From assembly GCA_015068035.1 (NCBI GenBank), contig SVLI01000003.1, positions 1-64,000 on the forward strand: DNA of 64,000 nucleotides. The letters run 5' to 3'. Shown piece by piece: positions 1 through 7,449 of the stretch. Each line of letters starts with the position of its first letter. Positions within the stretch are counted from its first letter, which is position 1. This stretch comes from Oscillospiraceae bacterium (GTDB lineage: Bacteria; Bacillota; Clostridia; Oscillospirales; Oscillospiraceae). The notes beneath the pieces are model-generated. The model saw only the letters and a list, made by a program, of their open reading frames with translations, ran no database searches and had not been told where the DNA came from. The translations under genes were made by a program, and so were the position numbers.

Positions 1-113
1 ACTACTTCGCGGCTTGATTTTTCGGGTTGGAAAAGGATGAAAAACCTTGCCTGATAACCGAAAACCCTTGAAATACGGGGCTTTTCCGGTTTGTCGTAAT
101 TATACCGTAAGGG

Positions 114-281
114 CACACCTTTGCCACAAGACTGTGCGAATCCGGAATGAACATAAAATTGATCCAAGATATTCTGGGGCACTCCGATATTTCTACAACG
201 ATGGATATATACACACATGTTACACAGGAAGCGAGACGCCAAGCTCGAAAGTATATGGAGCAATATTTCAAAACATATTAA
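114..281 (+). pseudogene. C-terminal remnant of a tyrosine recombinase/integrase
   Basis: Read in the frame of the TAA at 279-281, this stretch gives HTFATRLCE, then [16 protein letters not shown] and a basic tail. That is the C-terminal catalytic end of a phage/ICE integrase: His of the (R)HxF box, the LGH box and the nucleophilic Tyr of the DIYTHV motif. A stop codon (108-110) lies just upstream in the same frame, and I cannot find the preceding core domain in another frame. Only about 55 codons survive. It resembles the end of the integrase finishing at 5724 but is clearly a different sequence. Its position beside an island that has another integrase suggests nested or repeated insertion. 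Confidence 0.7.
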
Positions 282-347
282 TAAACTGAATTGGCAACGG
301 GCTTGCTGATTGCATTAATCAGCAAGCCCGCGCTTGATTTAAGAATT

Positions 348-998
348 TTATGAATCCGATGTACTAGCTAAGAAATTCACGATCTTGTCCAAAAATGGTT
401 GCATACGCCAATAGCTGAGTTTTGCATGCTCAATTTCGAGTTCAATCTGCTTTTTGGCTTCGGTCTCTATGTGTGTCAGGTTTCTTAATGCATATATTCT
501 CTTGATATCTTCAGCATACACGGCATCGATAAATCCGATGCGTACGCAACAATCTACCTTATCGCTAAACGGTATGCTATTTTTTGGCGTTTTTTCATCT
601 TTGTATACGCATGTGTAGATTTGTTCGTCACCGTATTTAATGGTCGTTAAATTAGCCAATGCGCAAATAGGTTTATATGCTTTATGTGTTTGTAGCGTAA
701 CAACCTCTTTGTGATCTTTGAACTTATTCCAAAGCAAATGCGTAATTACTGCTTCATAAATGGATGCATACTGCATTACTTGGAATTTTATAAATGAGTG
801 CAATTCATTATCTTGTACATAAAGTGCTTCCATAAGTTTAGACATATACCGGGCGGCATAAAAAGCCCTACCCAGACGTTCTCGTAGTTCAATATCATCT
901 ATGAAGATAAACTGTTGAATATGCCAATTTAAATCACCGGGTAAATCTTTTGAACAATACAAGTGAATTTGATCTCGCAAAGTCTTTTCTAGTGACAT
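348..998 (-). CDS. hypothetical protein with HEPN-like C-terminal motif
   Basis: This 216-aa protein is mostly alpha-helical by composition and has no membrane segment or signal peptide. Residues around 25-90 hold an acidic/aromatic helical region. Near the C-terminus (about 170-178) is ALRNLTHIE, an Arg-Asn-x-x-His arrangement similar to the active-site motif of HEPN RNase-like proteins. HEPN motifs normally have Arg-x4-6-His, while here only three residues separate Arg172 and His176, so the assignment is tentative. It is the last of three leftward genes, after a DUF4209-like HEPN protein and a Fic protein. That context suggests a defence, abortive-infection or toxin role, which is inference. 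Spacing to the preceding gene is 126 bp. The start is supported by GGAGG upstream (plus-strand cctcc near 1008-1012). Confidence 0.6.
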   Translation of the reverse strand: MSLEKTLRDQIHLYCSKDLPGDLNWHIQQFIFIDDIELRERLGRAFYAARYMSKLMEALYVQDNELHSFIKFQVMQYASIYEAVITHLLWNKFKDHKEVVTLQTHKAYKPICALANLTTIKYGDEQIYTCVYKDEKTPKNSIPFSDKVDCCVRIGFIDAVYAEDIKRIYALRNLTHIETEAKKQIELEIEHAKLSYWRMQPFLDKIVNFLASTSDS

Positions 999-1124
999 AT
1001 GACCGCCTCCTTGCCAGTGCTTCTAAATTAGTTATTGAATTTTATTAGCTAATAATTCTGTGACCTCAAGCTTATATGGGAGAATTCTACTAATGAAGTG
1101 CTTTGAGTAACCAATAGATGCTGG

Positions 1125-2939
1125 TTAGCTTTGGCTTTGATTGTCCGGTTTGTCAGCTCTCGACTCCTCACGCTTGGCAAGGTCCATTCGTATGGGACGA
1201 GCATGGGCTCCGTATAAACTCAACAAGAATATGATAAGACTAACGAAATATAAAGAGGTAACGCTGTTGCCAACCTCGGGTTCAAGCAATCCATGACCGT
1301 TTAGATTCCGTAAGTTCTCGCCGGCAGGGTCGTCCATAATACTTTGGAAAGTGAAGATTAGATTCTCATCATAACACTCAAGCAGCTTTTCGGACTTGAA
1401 CAAGCTTGAAAGAGGCTTGTATTCCTCAGATCCGTCATCTTTCAAAAATGTAACGGTATCACCACAAATTTTAACCAGATTCCTAAAAATGTTTTCTGTT
1501 TGGGGTAGGAGGAGATGCATTGCCGCATATAGGTTTCCATTAAGAGCCATACAAAGGCCTTGTTGGATTATTTCAGCTCGCTTATCGGGAATAATCGCAT
1601 TATCACGAACCAAAAAATCTAATGCATCTTCTGTGACCGGTCCGAATTTTTGCATCAACTGGAATGCTATTCTTACGGGAAGAGAATCTACCAATCTCCT
1701 TTGCTCAGCAACATATCGCACCATATGCTTTTTTATAGCATCCGGATTTTCGGAATCAGATGAATCTCTGACTGAGGGAAGTTCCAATACTGATTGCCCC
1801 TGTTCGTTCAGTAGACTACTTCGGAATAGTGATGTGAAAACATATTTCTCTTGCTTTTCAAGCAGCTCCTTTTTTACATCTTCTATGTGATATATTTTTA
1901 CAATTCTTCCAAACTGAACAATAGCTTCAGAAAGCGATAAGCCGTCAAATAATTGCTCAACCGCGTCATAGGTAGGCTTTAAATCAATCTCAAATTTATG
2001 AAAATGCATGTCTTTTAAAGCAATCTTCTGCCATTCTTCTAGCAATCGCCGTAGTTCTAACAACTTTTCCTGATTTATGCCAGCGTATAAGGTGCATGCT
2101 TTTTTGAGCATGAACACTGCTCTAAAATAATCGTTTTTCTGAGCCAGGGATTTCGCCTGAATTTCGTAGTAATTGGCGTACTTACCTTTAAACGCTTTCA
2201 GTTCTGCATCTTTCTTCAATCTGCCGTATAGTTTCTCTAGAACAGAGAAAGTTGTGTCAGCAAGGTTTGCGTTGTTGTTGGAAGGGTCCAGATTTTTGCC
2301 AGCCAGGATACTAATGATTGAGTCATACTTTGGCAAATCTTCTTTAGGAGCATCCTTTGCTATAAGTCCAAGTAATTTTAGGGAAAGGAACGATGTATCA
2401 GAGCCGTTCATTTGCATCAGTTTTTCGTTGATTGTAGCTCGGGTCTGTTTGAAACAATCTGACTTGTTACCCATCATAGACGAAATATGATATGCTGAAC
2501 GAATTTGATCATAGCAGTCAACCCAATGTTCGGGATTGAACTGCTTTTGGAATTCATCGACATATCCTGCCACAGCTATTTTGCCGTAGATGTTGTCTCT
2601 GGTGAGTGACCACACAATATGAGAAAACTTTGTGCGAAGATAAGCAGAACCGGTATGTTGGATTGTATTACGTAGGATATCTAAATCATCTTCTTTAATG
2701 TCCTCGGGTGCAAACGACCGGCTTCCATCGTTCCATATTATTAGTGGACCAAATGTGCGCTCCTTTGCCTTATAACACATTGTAGAAGCACCTGCAATAA
2801 CGTCCAGTATATGAGATTCTGTTTTACTGGGTGCTTTCTCAGATGCTTCCCGGATAAGGGATATCGAGCCGGTATCGTGATCTTTTATTACAGGATCTAC
2901 GGAAGCAATAACATCAAGAACGTATTGAGGAAAATCCAT
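1125..2939 (-). CDS. DUF4209-like protein with C-terminal HEPN motif and TM segment
   Basis: This is a large 604-aa, mainly helical protein. The C-terminal part contains ENLRNLNGHGLL (about 541-552), giving Arg544-x4-His549. That is the Arg-Asn-x3-His-Gly signature found at the end of DUF4209 family proteins and in HEPN RNases. A hydrophobic stretch follows (about 561-577) and then a charged tail. The middle (about 250-310) has TPR-like helical pairs (KNDYFRAVFMLKKA), plausible but weak. HEPN proteins usually act as RNases in toxin-antitoxin or phage-defence systems, but no role is established for this protein. It lies between a Fic gene and a second HEPN-like gene on the same strand, in an AT-rich stretch next to an integrase, so a mobile defence cargo is the likeliest reading. 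An AGGAGG-like site precedes the ATG. Confidence 0.7.
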   Translation of the reverse strand: MDFPQYVLDVIASVDPVIKDHDTGSISLIREASEKAPSKTESHILDVIAGASTMCYKAKERTFGPLIIWNDGSRSFAPEDIKEDDLDILRNTIQHTGSAYLRTKFSHIVWSLTRDNIYGKIAVAGYVDEFQKQFNPEHWVDCYDQIRSAYHISSMMGNKSDCFKQTRATINEKLMQMNGSDTSFLSLKLLGLIAKDAPKEDLPKYDSIISILAGKNLDPSNNNANLADTTFSVLEKLYGRLKKDAELKAFKGKYANYYEIQAKSLAQKNDYFRAVFMLKKACTLYAGINQEKLLELRRLLEEWQKIALKDMHFHKFEIDLKPTYDAVEQLFDGLSLSEAIVQFGRIVKIYHIEDVKKELLEKQEKYVFTSLFRSSLLNEQGQSVLELPSVRDSSDSENPDAIKKHMVRYVAEQRRLVDSLPVRIAFQLMQKFGPVTEDALDFLVRDNAIIPDKRAEIIQQGLCMALNGNLYAAMHLLLPQTENIFRNLVKICGDTVTFLKDDGSEEYKPLSSLFKSEKLLECYDENLIFTFQSIMDDPAGENLRNLNGHGLLEPEVGNSVTSLYFVSLIIFLLSLYGAHARPIRMDLAKREESRADKPDNQSQS

Positions 2940-3111
2940 ACTACGGTCCTCCTTTTCTCTATTTTATTTTTGTGCTGTATTCTGCGCTGCAATCAACATT
3001 CTTGCTTAATTTGATGGCTAACTTAAGCAAAGATGTCGGGTAGCGGAGATTGGTTAGCAGTCTTGTTAAAGCTGTGACTACACGGTTTGCGTAGAACAGA
3101 GAGGTTAATGG

Positions 3112-4104
3112 TTATACTTTCACATATCTTTGATTTCTGCTATTTGGCTTATCCGGAATGGTCATGCGGATCAGATTGAGTTCGATTGCCGGATGCAGGT
3201 AGTTTCTGCGGAAGCCTTCCTTGGATTTCAAACCCAGCTTTTCCATCAGCGCCAAGCTGGAATAGGGAACGTCATATTCCATAGCATCCAGCAGTCGCTT
3301 GACATATTCCGAAAGCTGTTCACTATCTTCGCTGAGCTGAACAGAAATATCGTCCAGGATCTTATCAATTTGAGACAGCATAAATACGATAAATGCTGTA
3401 GATTCTCCATCAATGTGGCATTTGGCAATTGCGTTATAGTAATCCTCTTGAAATTTTTCTATCTGACTTTCAATGGGGATATATTCGAAAACAGGCTTCC
3501 ACTTGGAAAGAATTGCGGTATGCCACAACCGTGCCATTCTGCCGTTGCCGTCAGAGAAGGGGTGGATGAAGACAAATTCATAATGGAATACACTACTGAG
3601 GATAAGAGGATGTATCGTGGCCTTTGATGCGTTCAGCCATCCAAACAGATCATCCATGAGTTGTTGTACAAACTTTGCCGGTGGCGCCATAAAAATGCAT
3701 TGATCACCGTTAAAGACACCTTCTTCGCCACGGCGGAATTCACCGGACTCATCTAAAAGGTATTTTGTCATAATGCCGTGGAATGTCTTCAAATCTTTAA
3801 CACTGAAGGGATTAATTTCGGAGAGCTTTTCGTAGGCAGCGTAAGCATTTTTGACTTCTTGAATTTCTTTCTGCTCACCTAGGACAGTTTTGCCGTTGAT
3901 AACATCTCTAACTTGTCCTAAGGAGAGGGAATTAGCCTCGATCCGCAGGGAGGAATGAATTGATTTGATCCGGTTGTTTTTACGCAAATGGGGCTTTGAT
4001 TCCAGATTGGTGGTGGCCGTAATACGGCCAACTTTTTCTGAAATTGACGACACATAGGATAAGATTTCGTTTGTAATTGTGAAAGGGGGCTTGTAGTCTT
4101 TCAA
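3112..4104 (-). CDS. Fic family protein (AMPylase-type)
   Basis: This 330-aa protein has the canonical Fic core motif HPFSDGNGRMAR at residues 181-192: catalytic His181, the acidic Asp185 and the Gly-Asn-Gly-Arg loop. Fic domains transfer AMP or another nucleotide moiety to hydroxyl groups of target proteins. An upstream segment SSLRIEANSLS (about 51-61) matches the position and pattern of the inhibitory helix of class II Fic proteins, with the conserved Glu56, although the residue after Glu is Ala rather than the usual Gly/Asn. The flap MAPPAKF (139-145) and a C-terminal winged-helix-like part (about 265-330) fit the Fic plus wHTH layout common in Firmicutes. It has its own promoter (4154-4181) with a tandem repeat in the leader, and an ACCTCC (RBS complement) just upstream of the start. 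The target is unknown. Confidence 0.9.
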   Translation of the reverse strand: MKDYKPPFTITNEILSYVSSISEKVGRITATTNLESKPHLRKNNRIKSIHSSLRIEANSLSLGQVRDVINGKTVLGEQKEIQEVKNAYAAYEKLSEINPFSVKDLKTFHGIMTKYLLDESGEFRRGEEGVFNGDQCIFMAPPAKFVQQLMDDLFGWLNASKATIHPLILSSVFHYEFVFIHPFSDGNGRMARLWHTAILSKWKPVFEYIPIESQIEKFQEDYYNAIAKCHIDGESTAFIVFMLSQIDKILDDISVQLSEDSEQLSEYVKRLLDAMEYDVPYSSLALMEKLGLKSKEGFRRNYLHPAIELNLIRMTIPDKPNSRNQRYVKV

Positions 4105-4121
4105 AATAACACCTCCAACAA

Positions 4122-4145
4122 CTTGCGTACTATCTTGCGTACTAT
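4122..4145. repeat. 12-bp perfect tandem duplication in the fic leader
   Basis: The unit CTTGCGTACTAT occurs twice head to tail (4122-4133 and 4134-4145). It lies between the candidate -10 box of the leftward fic promoter and its ribosome-binding site, where an operator or mRNA target would sit. Copy number could vary by slippage. Confidence 0.8.
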
Positions 4146-4153
4146 CTGCCTTT

Positions 4154-4181
4154 ATTATACACCATAGCAGGCAGAAATCAA
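4154..4181 (-). promoter_or_regulatory. sigma-A type promoter for fic
   Basis: On the minus strand TTGATT (4181-4176) and TATAAT (4159-4154) are separated by 16 bp. The -10 box is perfect. It lies about 50 bp upstream of the fic start and about 55 bp from the divergent promoter of the small regulator. Confidence 0.7.
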
Positions 4182-4234
4182 TCTAAAAATGAAAACTAAA
4201 TTATCAAAATACGAAGGATTTCTAGCACTTAGGC

Positions 4235-4267
4235 TTGACTTCTTGTCTTACAATAATTATAATGTAA
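4235..4267 (+). promoter_or_regulatory. sigma-A promoter with overlapping partial palindrome, for the RHH gene
   Basis: TTGACT (4235-4240), 17 bp, then TATAAT (4258-4263) give a near-consensus promoter. The sequence from 4248 to 4267 begins TTACA and ends TGTAA around an AT-rich centre, so a 5-bp-arm inverted repeat covers the -10 region. This is a plausible operator for the ribbon-helix-helix product of the next gene (inference). Confidence 0.7.
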
Positions 4268-4288
4268 GTGTGTGGAGGTGGCGGTGCA

Positions 4289-4456
4289 ATGAGGACTGGA
4301 AGACCAAAGATGGAAAATGCGAAACGGAAGACGATTACGATTCGCTTATCTGAGGATCTTTACAAGAAAATCATTGAATATGCTGCCGAGCACAAATTGT
4401 CAAAGACAGATGTTGCCTTGCAAAGCTTGGAAAAGTTTTTATCCAAGGAAAAGTAA
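4289..4456 (+). CDS. small ribbon-helix-helix (CopG/Arc-type) DNA-binding protein
   Basis: The 55-aa product reads KRKTITIRLSEDLYKKI, then a two-helix part ending SKTDVALQSLEKFL. This is the beta-strand plus two-helix layout of ribbon-helix-helix regulators, with alternating Thr/Arg in the strand. I chose the ATG at 4289 because GGAGG (4274-4278) lies 10 bp upstream. A GTG at 4268 would add only a Gly-rich leader that covers the RBS. Such proteins often autoregulate or act as excisionase-like or antitoxin partners. Its position just before the integrase suggests control of excision. Pairing with fic, divergently transcribed, is an alternative. Confidence 0.75.
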   Translation: MRTGRPKMENAKRKTITIRLSEDLYKKIIEYAAEHKLSKTDVALQSLEKFLSKEK

Positions 4457-4501
4457 GTGCTATGGAATCCTTCTTTATCATTACATAAAGGAGGAAATGA
4501 C

Positions 4502-4618
4502 ATGGCAAAAACACGTAGAGATGACCGAGGAAGGGTACTTAGGAAGGGAGAGGTTCAGAGAGCTTCCGACAAGCGCTATATGTACACTTACACCGACCCG
4601 CTGGGACGGCGCAGGTAA
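4502..4618 (+). pseudogene. N-terminal (arm-binding) domain of Tn916-type integrase, out of frame with the rest
   Basis: From the ATG at 4502, well placed after AGGAGG, 38 codons encode a basic peptide with RRDDRGRVLRKGE and YMYTYTDPLGRRR. This is the typical beginning of Tn916-family integrases, the AP2-like domain that binds direct-repeat arm sites. It ends at TAA (4616-4618). The following core and catalytic domains are in another frame starting near 4619. Related proteins continue directly from this motif into the NDLTELREKE helix, so a small deletion or insertion has split one gene here. Confidence 0.75.
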
Positions 4619-4623
4619 ATGAT

Positions 4624-5724
4624 TTGACAGAGCTTCGTGAAAAGGAAAAGAAACTGATAAAGGACCAGATGGACGGCTTAGATCTGTACGTAGCCGGCAA
4701 GGCTACGGTCAATGATACTTTTGATCGCTATCTTTCGACCAAGTTTCAGCTGAGGGAAACCACTCGCAGCAATTACGTCTATATGTACGATAAGTATGTT
4801 AGAGAAACTTTCGGTAAAAAGAAGATCGCAGAAATCAAGTATTCTCATGTCCTGCAGTTTTATCTTCACCTGCTCAACGAAGAGGAGCTGGCACTCAGCA
4901 CACTGGATGTTATCAACACTTTACTGCATCCAACGTTTCAACTGGCAGTACGGGATGAGATCATTCGCAAGAATCTCTCTGACGGTGTGATGAAGGAGAT
5001 CTGCCGAGAGTCTGATAAAACCAGAGGAATGCGCAGAGCGCTGACACTTGAGCAACAGCGGGCATTTATGGGCTATATAGAAAATCACCCGGTTTATTAC
5101 CATTGGTGGCCCTTGTTCACTGTGTTGTTGGGCACCGGCTGCCGGATTGGTGAGGCTCTTGGATTACGGTGGGATGATCTGGATTTTGAAAACCGAGTCA
5201 TCCATATCAACCATAGCATGGTATATTACCCGGTGGGCGAATCCCGAACCTCTGTACAGAAAATCTCTAAACCGAAGACCGAGGCTGGCATTCGAACAGT
5301 TCCAATGCTTGACATGGTATACGATGCCTTTATGTTCGAACGAGAAGAACAAGAAGAGAGCGGTTTCAACCAAACCGTCATTGATGGAACGAGCGGTTTT
5401 GTTTTTGTGAATCGGAACGGTGGCGTGCCTAATCCACAGACCATCAACCGGACGATCAAGCGAATCGCCCATAACTACAATTCGGAAGAGGTTGTTAAGG
5501 CTAAAAAAGAGCACCGTGAACCGATTATTCTTCCTGACTTCTCTTGCCATCATCTCAGGCATACCTTCTGTACCAGGCTTTGTGAACACGAAACCAATCT
5601 GAAAGTGATTCAGGCAATCATGGGTCATCGTAACATTGAAACTACGATGGACGTGTATGCAGAAGCCACAGAACGCAAGAAGCAACAAACCTTTGAAAAC
5701 CTGTCGAAACTGGATATCTTCTAA
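4624..5724 (+). CDS. tyrosine-type site-specific integrase (core and catalytic domains)
   Basis: The 366 codons cover the SAM-like core-binding domain (about 25-130) and the catalytic domain (about 140-366). Catalytic residues are visible: Arg in GTGCRIGEALGL, His-x-x-Arg in HHLRHTF, His in IMGHRNIETT and the Tyr nucleophile in TMDVYAEAT. The family is the Tn916/ICE integrase group, which cuts and joins att sites for integration and excision. The reading frame has only a TTG start (4624) without a convincing ribosome site, because the natural N-terminus lies at 4502-4618 in a different frame. The gene is therefore probably inactive, unless this is an assembly error or a programmed shift. It ends about 200 bp before a bidirectional terminator, and repeats that could be Int arm sites follow it. 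Confidence 0.9.
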   Translation: MTELREKEKKLIKDQMDGLDLYVAGKATVNDTFDRYLSTKFQLRETTRSNYVYMYDKYVRETFGKKKIAEIKYSHVLQFYLHLLNEEELALSTLDVINTLLHPTFQLAVRDEIIRKNLSDGVMKEICRESDKTRGMRRALTLEQQRAFMGYIENHPVYYHWWPLFTVLLGTGCRIGEALGLRWDDLDFENRVIHINHSMVYYPVGESRTSVQKISKPKTEAGIRTVPMLDMVYDAFMFEREEQEESGFNQTVIDGTSGFVFVNRNGGVPNPQTINRTIKRIAHNYNSEEVVKAKKEHREPIILPDFSCHHLRHTFCTRLCEHETNLKVIQAIMGHRNIETTMDVYAEATERKKQQTFENLSKLDIF

Positions 5725-5747
5725 GAAGGGTTCTCAGTGCGTAGGTC

Positions 5748-5877
5748 TGACAACAAAATCCTGAAATGACAATATGTTGACAACAAAGTTTGCTATCTCC
5801 CTGATGCAATATGATGCGATATGACAAAGGGGAAATGCAGCAAAAGACGGATATGAGCGAATATGATGCAATATGAT
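5748..5877. repeat. two pairs of short direct repeats after the integrase
   Basis: TGACAACAAA is present at 5748-5757 and 5778-5787, exactly 30 bp apart. GATGCAATATGAT is present at 5803-5815 and 5865-5877, 62 bp apart. The intervening bases contain further imperfect ATATGA copies. Repeats of this size beside an integrase gene are typical of arm-type integrase binding sites or an attachment region. No element boundary can be fixed from one end alone. Confidence 0.6.
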
Positions 5878-5926
5878 AAGGCTTCAGGACATTTCCCCAC
5901 GATGAAACCGCTTGATTAAAACAGTT

Positions 5927-5959
5927 AAAGGACTATGGCAAACTGCCATAGTCCTTTTT
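5927..5959. terminator. bidirectional intrinsic terminator
   Basis: A 14-bp perfect stem (5927-5940 with 5944-5957) around a 3-nt loop is followed by a T run on the plus strand. It separates the integrase end from the leftward sulfatase-maturase gene and can serve both. Confidence 0.85.
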
Positions 5960-5985
5960 GCTTGCCGAAATATTGCCGTCAAACG

Positions 5986-7119
5986 CTATCTAAATAACTG
6001 CCTGGCTTGCAATTCTGCTCTTGCAATGATACGCAAGCGGTCTTCCGCGTAGGCAAAGAATGTTTTAAGAGCTTCGCAGTAATGATTATGCAGAGGGCCG
6101 GAGCGCTCCCAGTCATTTTTGCATCCGCCGTTACACAGCTTGCTCCAACGGCAGGAGCCACACTCTGCTGGTTTTTCCTGTCCCCATTGGAGGAAATCTT
6201 TGGCCTGACGGCTATCTGCCATGTCTGCCAATGTGTTTTCTCCGAGTTTTCCCATCTTCCAACGGTCCAGCACGAAGAAGTCACAGGGATAGACAGAACC
6301 ATCACCCTCCACGACATAATAAACGCCGCATCGCCCGCAGGTGGAGCAGGTGGTTCCTTTGCTGCAGCCTATGAGAATGTTGACGTAGTCATCAAACAGC
6401 CGGATGCTGTGATAATTATCCTTGGACCAATCATCGTACCAAAAATCAAAGAGCCTGCATAGAAACTGTCCGTAAGCTTTTGGGGTGAGGGAGAAGGGCA
6501 TGCTGCCGCGCTCTTCGTCGATGGGATCCAAACAGGGAATAAACTGCATATATTCCACGCCCAGGTTTTTCAGTTCCCGATAGGCTTTTTCCGGGTGTTT
6601 TGCACATTGTCCGGTCACAACGCAAAGCGCATTTGTCCGGACACCTGCCCGATTGAGCATTTTGAAAGCATTGCTTACGGTTTTCCATGTATCTTTTCCC
6701 TGCGCATCCACCCGGTAATGGTTGTGCAGATCTTTGTAGCCGTCGATGGAAATGCCAACGAGAAAATCATGCTGCTTGAGAAAGGATACCCATTGGTCAT
6801 CCATGAGCGTACCGTTTACCTGAATGGAATAGCTGACCGTCACATTTTTCGGTTTCTGCCGGTTGGCCTTATTCACGAAATCCACGAAGAACGGGAGACC
6901 CGCAACAGTCGGCTCTCCGCCCTGGAATGCAAAGTGAATGCTGCCGTTTGCTTCGATATTGGTAAAGGCTTCAATCAGCAGCAAATCAACAGTTTCCGGC
7001 TGCATCATGCCCATGTTGCCGACAGATCGGTTTTGCGCAATATCAGCATAGAAGCAGTAGCGGCAGCGCAAATTGCAGGCGCTGGAGGCCGGTTTAATCA
7101 GAAACTGAAGCTCCTTCAT
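5986..7119 (-). CDS. anaerobic sulfatase-maturating enzyme (radical SAM, SPASM)
   Basis: This 377-aa radical SAM enzyme has the CX3CX2C cluster motif CNLRCRYC (Cys15, 19, 22). FQGGEPT, VNGTL and GISIDG are typical of the anSME branch, and a C-terminal SPASM Cys-rich region (about 255-350: CSTCGRCG, YPCDFF, CGSCRWSKLCNGGC) carries the auxiliary 4Fe-4S clusters. These enzymes oxidise a Cys or Ser in a sulfatase active site to formylglycine without oxygen. The substrate is almost certainly the Cys-type sulfatase encoded at 8272-9777, divergently placed 1.2 kb away. Full-length for the family. The start is supported by an AGGGAG site upstream (plus-strand ctccctt). No signal peptide, so cytoplasmic. 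Confidence 0.93.
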   Translation of the reverse strand: MKELQFLIKPASSACNLRCRYCFYADIAQNRSVGNMGMMQPETVDLLLIEAFTNIEANGSIHFAFQGGEPTVAGLPFFVDFVNKANRQKPKNVTVSYSIQVNGTLMDDQWVSFLKQHDFLVGISIDGYKDLHNHYRVDAQGKDTWKTVSNAFKMLNRAGVRTNALCVVTGQCAKHPEKAYRELKNLGVEYMQFIPCLDPIDEERGSMPFSLTPKAYGQFLCRLFDFWYDDWSKDNYHSIRLFDDYVNILIGCSKGTTCSTCGRCGVYYVVEGDGSVYPCDFFVLDRWKMGKLGENTLADMADSRQAKDFLQWGQEKPAECGSCRWSKLCNGGCKNDWERSGPLHNHYCEALKTFFAYAEDRLRIIARAELQARQLFR

Positions 7120-7306
7120 GTGTGACTCCCTTCTTCGGCTACTTTATCAGATGGAATATATCGGGTGCAAAGCTGTCAACTCCGGATAGCAGATCCTCTG
7201 CCGGCGGTTCCGGCATCCCGGCATAAGCCGCCTCGAACCCGCCGGGGATATCATTGGCAATGGGATTTGTTCAAACGATAATCCTGTATTTGTAGTGTTC
7301 CGTTTG

Positions 7307-7334
7307 TTGACAATTGAACATGATATCGTATAAT
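7307..7334 (+). promoter_or_regulatory. consensus sigma-A promoter for the exporter-sulfatase operon
   Basis: A perfect TTGACA (7307-7312) and a perfect TATAAT (7329-7334) are separated by 16 bp, about 115 bp before the exporter gene. The 7120-7449 gap holds this promoter and no other gene that I can support. The remaining leader has no recognised riboswitch. Confidence 0.8.
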
Positions 7335-7449
7335 GTTGTTGGTTGAATATATTGCAGATGATGGCCACATTATAGTCAAAATCGTAATATAAAGCTAAAA
7401 ATATGTCAACACTTGTCCGATCATGAACAAGTGAAGAGGGAGAGAAAAT

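Noticed and set aside
7143-7300. Promoter for the maturase gene
   Set aside because: A minus-strand TTGACA is present near 7175-7180 but no -10 box stands at a usual distance, so I did not list it.
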